Source: Hortaea werneckii
Lineage: Eukaryota > Ascomycota > Dothideomycetes > Mycosphaerellales > Teratosphaeriaceae
DNA length: 64,000 bases
Assembly: GCA_037044905.1 (NCBI GenBank)
Contig: JBAOKB010000037.1
Span: 930,001-994,000 of the forward strand
Direction: 5' to 3'
Under the pieces are notes generated by a model. The model worked only from the letters and a program-made list of their open reading frames with translations, searched no databases and had not been told where the DNA came from. A program made the position numbers and the translations under genes. Positions 54,878 through 64,000 of this stretch are shown piece after piece. Every line of letters starts with the position of its first letter. Position 1 is the stretch's first letter.

Positions 54878-56302
54878 ATGCAGCACGTTCCTGCGTGGAA
54901 ACGTCTTGGGCTGAAGCTCAAGTACGCCAAAGATATGCTGAACCATCAGGTCAAGCGCCTGCGGAGACTGGACATTCGCCCCAAGGAAGTAATAAACGAG
55001 AGTCGACTTCTCATCCGGATGAGACGACGTCGAAGCCGAGCAAGAAGCAAAAACTCTCTCAGGATAATGGGCACACACTTTCAGAGGCAAATTCGAAAGA
55101 CTCCCTGCCGAAGGTGAAGAGCGCCACCATTGATCGCAAAGCTTCCAAAGGCAAGCACCAAACGTTCGATAGCGAGGAGTAAGTGAACCATTGATCTTTG
55201 CAGTGTTTTCCCAATTTTGTGTTCAACTTCACATGAAGCTTGGCAGAGCGCTACGAGGAATACTTGCTCGCGCAGAAGTCTTCCGCTTGACAATCATCAG
55301 TCGAACATCAGAAACAACATGGCCCGTTCGCTCGCCACATTTGCTGACATCTGAAACCAGTGAGAAAACAACAGGAGATGATGTGCCAGCTCGGCCTAGG
55401 AAGGCTAGCCACAGGAAATCTGTGACCTTTACCGCTGATACAAAAGCGCACGACGCAGAAAGTAATTCTGACGGAGAGACTGCTGAGGAGGAAGAGCCTC
55501 TGAAGCACCATCAGCAACAGCTCCTGAACAGCCAGCATCTCCGGAGAACAAGCTCTCGAAGAAAGAGAAAAAACGCCTCAAGCAGCAACAGAAATCATCA
55601 GCACCATCTGAAGGCAAGAATGCCGATGACCGCGCAACTCATGTGAAGAAGCCGAAACACCAAGGCACAGCAGAGTACGTCGAGTACCTTCTGCAATTCT
55701 ACAACGACAAAGCCAACTGGAAGTTCAACAAGAACAAGCAAACAGAGCTTCTGAAACACTTATTCAACCCCTGGCGGATCCCAGCACAGTACGACGACGC
55801 ACTGGTCGCTTACATCGAAGGCCTGCAAGGCGCGCGGGCTCAGCAGCGCGTGATCGAAGACGCCGAAGCGGTACTGAAAGCTCTGCTCGAGAAGCAGGAT
55901 AGCGATGTGAATGTCGAAAGCATGGACTCCAGGACCTCACGCAAAGCGGCGTACGAGGCAGCAGTCAAGCGCGAGATCGAGAAGGTCAAGCAAGTGGGGC
56001 GGAGCGAGTACGATGAGCACCAACTGCTAGAGATGAAGCGAGAAGTGGAGAGGGCGCAGCGGGCGGACGCGGTGTTGGCTGCATTGTTGTCCAAAGAGCT
56101 TGAGCAGCCCGCCGCGCTACCTGCACCTTCTGCAGCTCCTGCTGCGGCGGATAGCCTCACCAACGGCAACGAAGGCGAGAAGAAGGCCTCAAAGCCCGAT
56201 CAGAAACGCAAGAAACGTAAAGCGCGCACGCAAATCTCGTCGGACGAGAGCAGCAGCAGCAGCAGTAGCGACTCGAGCAGTAGCGAGAGCGAGAGCGATT
56301 AG
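54878..56302 (+). CDS. WKF-domain protein (C7orf50-like), probable nucleolar factor
   Basis: The start MQHVPAWKRLGLKLKYAKD (ATG 54878) is the usual opening of fungal members. The WKF domain lies in the final part: EYVEYLLQFYNDKANWKFNK, then LLKHLFNPWRIPAQYDDALV and YIEGLQGARAQQRV. Long Lys/Ser/Glu-rich linkers (HRKSVTFTADTK, LSKKEKKRLKQQQK) and a Ser-Asp-Glu tail ending SESESD suggest a nucleolar protein; the human relative C7orf50 is linked to rRNA processing. An intron begins at GTAAGT 55179, with its acceptor near 55245. One base is missing near 54932 and another near 55496, and the segment 55245-55340 remains uncertain. Past the TAG at 56300 the same frame stays open for 99 codons (see the next entry). 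Confidence 0.72.
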
Positions 56303-56602
56303 AAACCGTCTCGTGGTATCACTACTGTCCGGGAAGCCCTCTCAACATCGACACAGCCTCCCCCGACGAGCAGTCTAGCACGGGCAAGATCGAATGTACA
56401 CGCTTCAGGTAGTAAGTTCAGGCAGTCGACCAGTCGGTTATCAAGGCTGCTTGGGGACACCGACCAACTTTCGAATCAAGTTGGCACGGCGGTGCTGGCG
56501 TCTACATACAATCGCACGGCGGTAAATACACCGGCGAAGCGGAAGATATTCGATGATGATCTGTTAGACCGTGTCTTTCCAAAAAAGCGTACACGATTCT
56601 AG
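56303..56602 (+). other. In-frame open extension after the WKF stop codon
   Basis: Directly after the TAG at 56300-56302 the same frame is open for 99 codons to a TAG at 56600-56602. It has no in-frame ATG. It reads like protein (FRQSTSRLSRLLGDTDQLSN ... PAKRKIFDDDLLDRVFPKK), with a basic C-terminus. It could be a read-through or alternatively spliced tail, or the last exon of an unseen small gene. No standard intron brings it in frame. Confidence 0.35.
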
Positions 56603-56813
56603 ACTGCCTGGAAGGGAAACGTGGGAGAACTTGGTACAGGTGTTCAACTACGCATCGGGCTTTGCATATTTTCGATTGGCATGGATGGAGTACGGATGAG
56701 AGTGAGAGCGATGGCGACAATAGACAGATTGGTGTGTCTCATCCACAATTGAGAGAGAGAGAAGCGTGTAGCATATCTACATATCTCAACAAGAGATCGC
56801 TTGAGCAAGTCTC

Positions 56814-59621
56814 CTACGCCTTGGCAGAACCCTTCTCCTTCCCAGCAGTCCCAGGTGCCTTCTCTTTCCCTTGCCCTCCTTGTGCATGTCTTCTCCGTTT
56901 GACGGGGCTATACACGTCGTTGAAGTTCATGACGACTCCCAGGAACCGCATGTCCACATCCGGCTGGTACGCAAGGTCGCCCAATAACACGTTCACCTTG
57001 GTCTTGAACTCGCTCTCCCGGCTGCGGAGTCGACTGCGGAGCTGCTCTAGCATATTCCTCTCGCCTTCGGCTCCGCCGGAAAGAGGTAAGAGGGGCGGGA
57101 TAGGCGACTCCGTCAGCCCTTCTCCGGTCCTTGACCGGCCGTCCCGCGTCGAAGATGGGAAGAGAGGGGATGGCGCATCCTCATCTGCCTCCGTAACACC
57201 CCATCGTCCGGCCTTGGTGCGGGTCTCGATCTTCGCAGCCATCTCCTGCCGACGAGTGAATTCGGCAACGCTGTAGCTGTACAGGCCATCAAGTGCGTCT
57301 CGATACGCTAGCATAAGCTTGAGTAGCTCGTGTAGTTGGGCGGTAAATCCGATACTACCGCCACCCCCAAGTAATCCTTTTCGCGTGATAGCTCGGAGGT
57401 AAGCCGTATGCGCCGAGATCAAGGTGTCAAGCGTCGCATCCGGTTTGCGCATGGCTTTCAACAGACCTTCCCATCCTGCTTCGATGACTTCGAAGAGAAT
57501 GTAATACTGCAGCTGATCCACAAAGTGAACCATTTCCGCAAGGCCACCACGAGCTCGTTTCCAGTCCTCGCCGACTTTGTCGCCTACAGCGCCAAGGACA
57601 CCTCTTGCTCCCGTTTGCAATCGCCGCCACGCAGTCGAAAGCGCAAACTCCACGCGCTTGACGCGCCAGAGGAAGTTAAAGACCTTGAGATACTGCTTTG
57701 AAGCCCACGGGGTGACGATAACGTCCAAAGGCGAGTCGATGCGGTATTCGAGGGTGAACACATCCCAGCCGATCTCGCCATGACTCAGCTCTAGCATTCG
57801 TGCGTCCAACCGGCGGAGGACATCTGCAGAGTCGAACTGAGCGTTCGAGTTGCGGATAGCGTGCTCGAGCTGCGCGGTAAGCGTGTGCCGGTACTGGCTG
57901 TTCGCCGGTCGATCGAGATTGCTCGCGAGGGATTCCATGAGAAGGTAGATGAAATCCCCCTGTCCGAGGAGCAAGTACTTCTTCAGCGCCTGGAGGTGCG
58001 AGAAGAGCGCGAACCTTGTCTCCATCAAGCTGATCAAACGAGCCATGACTGTCTTGTACGCTTCATCGATGCTCGTCCCAAGCGTGGCCGTGTCTGCGTA
58101 CTTCAATTCTCTAGAAGCAGACTTGCTGTAATTCTCCACCCAGGCGCTGTCACCACAGCCATATCTGATGAAGTTGAGAGACTTTCCGATCAAAAACACC
58201 CGCTGTGCAAAGTCTGGCGTTACGATAGACGGGATCATCGACGTCTTGAGCAGGTACTTGTGCTCCCACACACTAGTCGCGCCGCTATCTTCGTAGTCCC
58301 TATTCTCCTCCACGAAAAATTCCAGGTAGGGATCTTCCAGCTCACCGTCATAAATCCAAGCTCGGAGCATGTTGTAGAAAGGTCGAGTAATGCTACCCAA
58401 TAACCTCTCTGCAAAGCTGTGCACAAATGGATCACCATGTGATGTCGCAAAGCTGTGTACGAGACTGATGAGCTCACCGCCCTTCTTCCCCTTGGCGGAT
58501 TCAACAAGCAAGCTCATAAGTCTCAGACCAAGAGTCGCTTCACGGGTCCAAATAACGCAGCGTTTCAGCGTCACACCCGCCTTTCCCAGACCACCATGCG
58601 GAAGACTCTCGTCCAGCTGTGCGAGCGCCCTTCGTATTTGGCCTTCCAATGTGGCCACCAGGCCGAGATACGAACGCAGCTCGATTCCGATCGCGGAACG
58701 CAAGCTTTGCCCTACAAGCCCGCCTTCTGAAGATTCTACGAAGTCTGAAAGCGAGCGATAGAGCAGCGAGGGCTCAGCGAGCGTGTGTAAAAGGGATATA
58801 AATGGTACTGGCAAGTTGGAAGGCAGCTTCAGTGAGTTCTTCTCCGAGAAGGGCAGGTTCGTAGATGACAGGCCTTGTAGCGTAAATGGAAGGTCTCGGA
58901 GCAACGCAGCTTCTGAAGGCTCGCCATTGCCGGAAACGACCTTGTTCACTCGATGCGATGGTAATTCATCTGGCTGCTGCTGTTGCTGCTGTTGCTTCTG
59001 TGGCTCAGGCTTCGGTCTTGGCGGCGGTGGGCGATCTCTTACAGGCGGCGGCTTGGGACTGTCTGGCCCCTCTGCCCTAGGCAATCTCTGCAAGCCATTC
59101 CGCGAGAAGGCATCGTCGAAAGCAGGGCTCTTCGGCTCGAAAGGTCGCTGTTGTATCCCGTCCTCCACTTCATCTACGTCGTGCTCTTGAGAGACACGTC
59201 CTGGCAAAGATTGTACCCCGTCACTCTGCTTCTGCTGCGGTCTTGACCCGGCGGAACTGCTATTCCTGCCACTGCCTGCACTCCCACCGTCCGCGAGCTG
59301 ATTCAAGAAGTATAGTATCGCCCATTTCTGACCTAACACGGGTTGTGCGAGCAGCCTCGAGTAAAGGTTCCGGAAGACTGCCGCTCGTTCTGGTGTACCG
59401 CTCTCCCTCACTAATCGCCGTGTGATGAGATCCGCGGCATGATTTACATCCTCTTCCACACTTGGTTCTTGTTCGGCAGTCAGATGGTGCCGCGCGATCT
59501 CATTCGCTTCGTCCCACCGCTGGTCGGCGAGCGCTTCGTCTTCGTCTGGGTCTTGCGGTACCAGGCGCTCAAGGAGCTGCTGTAGCGCATTCTCTACGCG
59601 CTCTTCTCGTGTCGTCGCCAT
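56814..59621 (-). CDS. SPC98: Gamma-tubulin complex component GCP3 (Spc98/Alp6)
   Basis: Single exon, 935 residues, intact. The N-terminal helical region (ERVENALQQLLERLVPQ, AVFRNLYSRLLAQPVLGQKW) is followed by a disordered Pro/Gln-rich linker with seven Gln at about residue 210. The GCP N-terminal domain begins about residue 235 (LLRDLPFTLQGLSSTNLPF), includes SYLGLVATLEGQIRRAL and RPFYNMLRAWIYDGELEDPY, and leads into the C-terminal gamma-tubulin-binding domain at about 545 (LKKYLLLGQGDFIYLLMESL, YLKVFNFLWRVKRVEFAL). With GCP2 it forms the gamma-tubulin small complex that nucleates microtubules at spindle pole bodies. The motif order and length fit GCP3 better than GCP2, 4, 5 or 6. Confidence 0.92.
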   Translation of the reverse strand: MATTREERVENALQQLLERLVPQDPDEDEALADQRWDEANEIARHHLTAEQEPSVEEDVNHAADLITRRLVRESGTPERAAVFRNLYSRLLAQPVLGQKWAILYFLNQLADGGSAGSGRNSSSAGSRPQQKQSDGVQSLPGRVSQEHDVDEVEDGIQQRPFEPKSPAFDDAFSRNGLQRLPRAEGPDSPKPPPVRDRPPPPRPKPEPQKQQQQQQQPDELPSHRVNKVVSGNGEPSEAALLRDLPFTLQGLSSTNLPFSEKNSLKLPSNLPVPFISLLHTLAEPSLLYRSLSDFVESSEGGLVGQSLRSAIGIELRSYLGLVATLEGQIRRALAQLDESLPHGGLGKAGVTLKRCVIWTREATLGLRLMSLLVESAKGKKGGELISLVHSFATSHGDPFVHSFAERLLGSITRPFYNMLRAWIYDGELEDPYLEFFVEENRDYEDSGATSVWEHKYLLKTSMIPSIVTPDFAQRVFLIGKSLNFIRYGCGDSAWVENYSKSASRELKYADTATLGTSIDEAYKTVMARLISLMETRFALFSHLQALKKYLLLGQGDFIYLLMESLASNLDRPANSQYRHTLTAQLEHAIRNSNAQFDSADVLRRLDARMLELSHGEIGWDVFTLEYRIDSPLDVIVTPWASKQYLKVFNFLWRVKRVEFALSTAWRRLQTGARGVLGAVGDKVGEDWKRARGGLAEMVHFVDQLQYYILFEVIEAGWEGLLKAMRKPDATLDTLISAHTAYLRAITRKGLLGGGGSIGFTAQLHELLKLMLAYRDALDGLYSYSVAEFTRRQEMAAKIETRTKAGRWGVTEADEDAPSPLFPSSTRDGRSRTGEGLTESPIPPLLPLSGGAEGERNMLEQLRSRLRSRESEFKTKVNVLLGDLAYQPDVDMRFLGVVMNFNDVYSPVKRRRHAQGGQGKEKAPGTAGKEKGSAKA

Positions 59622-60394
59622 TGCTGTCTTCGTCGCATCGGGGGCTGTGATTTGGGTTTGTTTATGGGGACGCGTCTCGAGCGAGAAGACGCGTGAAGTG
59701 GGACCAAGCTTGGAGGCTTGCGGGGATCAGATATGACATGCTGCCTTTCAGCACCCACCCATCATTCACGTGCTGTAGATGAGGACGACTACATCGTACA
59801 ATGCCAACGGCCATACATGTATTGATAATAGCAGAGTAAAAATGAAACATTCATTGCTTGTTAAAATACTAATCGTATCACGTTTGCAGGACCTCTATGC
59901 TCATCCCCCATTGCTAGTGTGATCTGAAGTCCCGCTCGCGCTCAAACGTCCGTCAACAGATTGCCATAAGAATCGCCAATGCGCCCGCGTACCAATCAAC
60001 CCTTTTTCCCATTGACGATTTGCTAACCGATTAAAGCCGCCCACCCGTCCTATGTACTGGTGCGCCGTTCCAAATCAACCAAACAAGCGATATGTTCATG
60101 TACAAAATACAATGCCTGTGGCTCAGGCTCACTGCGGCTCGAACTCATTAACTGGGCGATTCGCGCTTCGGCGAGCTCAGCAGAAGGTCTGAGCAACCTG
60201 CCAAAGGGCTTCCGGAGGCTGTAGGCTGAGAATTGGTGCTACTTTCTGCCTGCTGAGCCCATGAAGAATTGCGCGGTGCAATGGTCCTTCCACCTAAATC
60301 ACCCAAAGATGGGCGGGCTCGGGGGTATGGGGACTCCTAGCTGTCCAGAAGTTAGACACTACATAGCGGGCAAGATTTCTGATGTGGTCAAGGC
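59622..60394. other. Intergenic stretch, likely GCP3 promoter and AtfA 3' UTR
   Basis: About 770 bases between two minus-strand genes; no gene is supported. Confidence 0.5.
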
Positions 60395-62300
60395 TCACCT
60401 CCTCTGCATACCACCCTGTCCTCCCATCGGCGGGCCCTGCTGCATACCCGGGCCTGGCCCCATGCCCAAACCGTAAGGGTTTGCGGCGAAGCCATGTTGA
60501 CCAGCGTCGCCTGCGATCTGCTGCATGGCCATACCGCTGATACCCTGCGCTTGGGACACCGGACAATCCTTGTGAGCGAGCAAGAGTGTTTTAAGCCCGA
60601 CAATCTCCTCACGCAGTTGCGTGACGGTGGCAGCGAGCGCATCATTCTCAGTGCTGAAAATCTCGACCTTCTGTTGGAGATTTGCGAGCCACTGCTTCTT
60701 GCGCTGGCGACACTTGAGCGCAGCAATTCTGGGCTGATGTCAGTAAAAAGTCTCACGTATACGTAGCATGAACAGTGGTACATACCTGTTTCGCTCCAGA
60801 AAGTTTTTACGCTTCTCTTCGTCAGTCATCTTGCGGCCATCCTGGCCTTCCATTTCATCGCCAGGGTCTTCGTCATCCATGTCGTCTGGCATGTTAGATC
60901 CATTGGAAGCGCGGGCCTTCTTGTTACCACCTTTGCTAGGTGTCTCTTCCGCCTTGCGCTTTCCATTGGCAGCCTTTCCACCTGAACCACCCTTCTTACC
61001 GCCGCGGCCGCCACGCGTTTGAGGCTTCGTGTCGGCACCATCGTCGGAGTAATCACCAGCTCCCGCATCGGTGCTGCCAGACATGGTGCTGCCAACACTG
61101 TTCTTGTTCTGTCTTTGCGCCATGTTAGCGTCGTGCTGCATCGATTGCTGCTGAAAGCCGGGCTGTGACTGTTGTTGCATTGGATGTCCTTGCTGTGCTC
61201 CGCGCTGCTGACCGCCAGCCTGCGCAAGCATGAACAAGCCGTTAGCTGCGTCGTTTGTTTGATGCGAGCCGAACGGATCTTGTTGGTCCTGTTGCTGGTG
61301 CGGCGGACCCTGTGGATAAGGCTTTGAATCAAGATCAGGCTGAATGTTGGGGTTTTGTTGCGGTTGCGACGTGGCCTGCGTGGCGCCGGCCTGTTGCAAG
61401 TTGTAGTTGCTTTGCGCACGCGCCGTCATAGCCGTCCTGTGGAAATCCAAAGTACCAGGTGTTGCGCCACCGCTTTGGAGCTGGTTATAAAGTGCTTGTG
61501 AATTAGGCGATGGCTGTGGGAACATCGACCCACCACCGCCAGGCGTCAAGCCAGATCTCAACGACGACTCGTTTGGCGTCGGAAAGCTACCAGAAAAGTG
61601 ATGGTCGTTGCTGAAGTAGTCGTTGGTATTCGCCGGGCCCGTCAGCATAGCAGGGCTCAGAGGTCCTGAGCGGAGAGAGCCAGGCCAGCCGGGAGTGTTA
61701 CCAGGCAGGAGCGATGCAGGCGATGTGAGGCTCGTCACACCCGGCAACTGGGTCTTTCCCGGTGTTTCTGTTGCGCTGCTGCCACCGAAGGCGTTCTCAA
61801 ATGGGTTTGGCTCTTTTGACAAGTGGCTACCGTGTTGTCCGCTGAAATAGTCGTTGTCTCCGTTCTGGTTTGGTTTAGGAGGAGGGGCAAGCGGCGCATT
61901 GGACTGTGATGCGCCGTTGCTATCGTTCTCGTCGGGTTGCTTAATGGCAGGGAGTTGATCTGAGAGGTGCAAGTGTCAGTCGGTGAAGCCTAGTAGCGCA
62001 TCGTCGACGGCAACATGATTCGCAAACCATCTGCATTGTAGGATCAACCATACCTTTGGATTCGCCCTCGCTCTTTGATGGTTCTGTTCCAATGCTGTTA
62101 GCAATGTGCATGCGCGAATGTGGACAACGCGACGTCGAACGATGTCATCGGGGTGGGTATTGCACAATGGGGCCGCGAATGCGCCCGAGGGTAAGCGACG
62201 ACACACCTGGTTGATTCCTCGTGTGAGGCGACGAGGTCATGCTCTTGTTGCTCAAATGGGGCGAATTAGTCGCAGATTGTCGAGAGGCTACCGCGGCCAT
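60395..62300 (-). CDS. atfA: bZIP stress transcription factor AtfA/Atf1 (ATF/CREB family)
   Basis: Four exons, 62300-62207, 62083-62054, 61959-60786 and 60728-60395, give 543 residues with matching phases. Exon 2 is only 30 nt. The N-terminus has SKEPNPFENAFGG and TPGWPGSLRSGPLSPAML, the Aft1-type conserved blocks near the phosphorylation region for the Sty1/SakA MAP kinase. The middle is Gln/Gly-rich. The basic region spans the last intron (RKNFLERNR-IAALKCRQRKKQ), followed by a leucine zipper (LQQKVEIFSTENDALAATV, LREEIVGLKTLLL). It regulates oxidative, osmotic and heat stress genes and conidial functions through CRE sites. The gene's own upstream region carries an inverted CRE pair. It ends GGMQRR. 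Confidence 0.93.
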
Positions 62301-63741
62301 GTTTGTCGATGGGGAGGTGCGAGATCGAGGATAAGTATGACGTATTGGCGCTGGTCGCTCGGGTCCTCAAGCTTGACTTCAGGTTCCTTCGCTTGACAGA
62401 CTTCCCATGCACCAACGCTGGAAACCGCCTTCAAGTTGCTCACACTTTCTCTCAATATTCACAAATTTCTACGTTAATAGTCAGCAGAAAGTCCTGCGTG
62501 CGATCTGCGACAAGACACGCGATGCGCCCGCAGCGAAGAGCCGACGAGCCGATGAAGCGTTTTGCTTTCTAATCCCTATCGGTCTGGGTGGCAAAACAGA
62601 AGGGTAGCGCGTGCGGCATGTTGCGCGCATCATGAAAAGTCTGCGCTCCCATCGCGGGTGCCTCTCGTCGAGCTGCTGGCCTTGTCGCCTGCATCGATGA
62701 ATGGGAATGGCAGATGGCGTCTACTCACCTCTTTGCGAACGCCGTTGATGGGCCTTGGCCACTGTTTCGGTCGTGCTTGCTGGGTCTGCAGTCAAGTGAC
62801 GCAACCGCGTGCCAGACAAAGAGTCGGGGGCCTGATCGCGTGGCAAATGCAACCAAAAACAGCCAAGCGCTGCCTGAGGATACGCGAAATGAAAGGTAGT
62901 AGTACAAACGTGACGCCGTACAGCTGGTGGCTTCGCGATGTCGTCAGGTCTGTCAATGCGTGTTGTTGCAGGAGGAGGAGTGACGTAGAGCACGTCAGAG
63001 GAGGGCACAGCGAACTTTTACAAGCCCGGGAAGCTGAGGAAGCCCGCTTAGCGGGCCGCGGAGCGCACGGGCCAGCTGCCTCATCAATCGCGATTTGCCA
63101 GCCGGGAGCGTTTCCAGAAGCTCCCTCGGCTTTCCGCCACTGCTGCCACCGACACGGCAATGGACTTGCATTGGCCACTCGTCCATCAGATGCTTCACTT
63201 TGGATCTCAGGACGCGTGGACGCCAGTCGAGCGCTGAGGGCATAGAGGCCATTACTCTACTACACTGTACTGTACTGTAGCTTGACAGCGATTTCGAGAC
63301 CTCTGTCGTGTCGCATTCGTGCACTCATCTTCCCTATGTTATTATTGACTCGTCATAAAACCCCCCGTATCAATCCGCAGATCGACGCGCAACCACCTCA
63401 GCCCGACTGGCGGAAACGCGTGCGCACCAATAATCTCCATCTCCAACCCTTCCGTCTCCTGTCATGCAGGAACACGACCAACAATCTCTTCACTGTATCA
63501 GCATCTTCGTTCTCTCGACGCCTGCCACTTGCCTGAGTTGACCATCACAATCACATACACAGGTGCCGACTCACCTGAAATTGTGATTGCGAAATTGTGA
63601 CGTGGAAACGACACTACTGCTGCCACTAGCAATTGCAATACAGAGCTGTAGACTCAAGCCTGAAAGCATATTCTGGAATCGGCTAGACCAAACCGAGCTC
63701 CGCCTATCAGAGCGAGCAGAGCCTTTTTCTCCCCAGGAAGC
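62301..63741. other. Long upstream region of atfA and right-edge gene
   Basis: About 1.4 kb between divergent starts. It includes the inverted CRE pair at 62981-62997. TACTCTACTACACTGTACTG (63252-63271) begins a CTGTA-rich stretch. Open frames overlap on both strands without motifs; no gene is supported. Confidence 0.5.
62981..62997. promoter_or_regulatory. Inverted pair of CRE half-sites upstream of atfA
   Basis: TGACGTAGAGCACGTCA: TGACGT and ACGTCA face each other across five bases, about 680 bases before the atfA start codon. ATF/CREB bZIP proteins bind TGACGTCA or its half-sites, so this may serve autoregulation. Confidence 0.5.
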
Positions 63742-64000
63742 ATGAGCACTGCTACCACAATCTCTGGCTTCCGCATGGATGCCACCACCTGGACGCGGCT
63801 GGCGACTGCAGCGAGATGGACGCTGGCTGCAGAGCTTTTCCTAGGCGGTCAAGCCCGTCTGACCCGCCACCTCACCCCGGGACTGCACGACCGCGCAATG
63901 GCAAAGGCGCAAGGCTATCTACGATACTTGAGCTTCATCCCAGCCAGGAGTCCGACGGAACATTCTGTCTATATCGGCATGGCGATGTGTACCGCTGGAG
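63742..64000 (+). CDS. Hypothetical protein, N-terminal part (cut by window edge)
   Basis: An open frame from ATG 63742 runs off the right edge (86 codons seen). It begins MSTATTISGFRMDATTWTRL and continues ELFLGGQARLTRHL and YIGMAMCTAG. Alternating helical and small hydrophobic stretches suggest a small membrane protein, with faint resemblance to DoxX-like proteins, but this is not enough to assign. An intron could end the exon before or after the edge. Confidence 0.4.
   Translation, partial: MSTATTISGFRMDATTWTRLATAARWTLAAELFLGGQARLTRHLTPGLHDRAMAKAQGYLRYLSFIPARSPTEHSVYIGMAMCTAG

Noticed and set aside
1..64000. CRISPR array, prophage, rDNA or transposon
   Set aside because: No spaced direct repeats, transposase or reverse-transcriptase motifs, or rRNA-like sequence were seen.

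Overview
This is nuclear DNA of a filamentous ascomycete (Pezizomycotina, most likely a dothideomycete). The genes have short GT-AG introns of about 50-70 nt. The gene set is typical of such fungi: an AtfA-type bZIP factor, an NBR1 receptor with several ZZ fingers, a fungal SLATT protein, a fungal Btz protein, isocitrate lyase and Zn2Cys6/C2H2 regulators. Most genes are ordinary single-copy eukaryotic genes. I saw no CRISPR array, rRNA, tRNA or intact transposon.

Left part (1-15 kb): a broken C-terminus of a FAD monooxygenase at the edge, a DUF1275 membrane protein, a small four-exon unknown gene and proteasome subunit alpha-1. These are followed by a compact catabolic-looking group: a phytanoyl-CoA-dioxygenase-like gene transcribed divergently from a salicylate-hydroxylase-like FAD monooxygenase, then a regulator with two C2H2 fingers plus one Zn2Cys6 cluster, then a sugar-porter-type MFS transporter.

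Middle part (15-45 kb): a Btz/CASC3 exon-junction protein, the autophagy receptor NBR1, an aldehyde dehydrogenase, a Q-rich unknown, a TPMT-like methyltransferase, the SDH assembly factor SDHAF2/Sdh5, a BTB-like protein, a polyamine-type MFS transporter, isocitrate lyase, an FHA protein with a C-terminal membrane segment, and the largest subunit of RNA polymerase III.

Right part (45-64 kb): a QDR/DTR-type MFS transporter, an H-type lectin divergent from a type-B carboxylesterase, a CCCH zinc-finger protein, a SLATT membrane protein, a WKF-domain (C7orf50-like) protein, the gamma-tubulin complex protein GCP3, the stress bZIP factor AtfA, and a partial unknown gene at the right edge.

A strong general observation concerns sequence quality. 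More than twenty genes can be read, but about two dozen one-base frameshifts interrupt them, usually in short homopolymers. Two of the interrupted genes are essential and single-copy (proteasome alpha-1 and RPC1). This pattern fits uncorrected indels of a long-read-type assembly better than real gene decay, so coding spans below are given across these breaks. After correcting each break by one base, spliced lengths come out as multiples of three and protein lengths agree with the families. Separately, several genes switch abruptly between C-ending and G/T-ending codons, giving blocks of opposite strand skew that the annotation does not explain.
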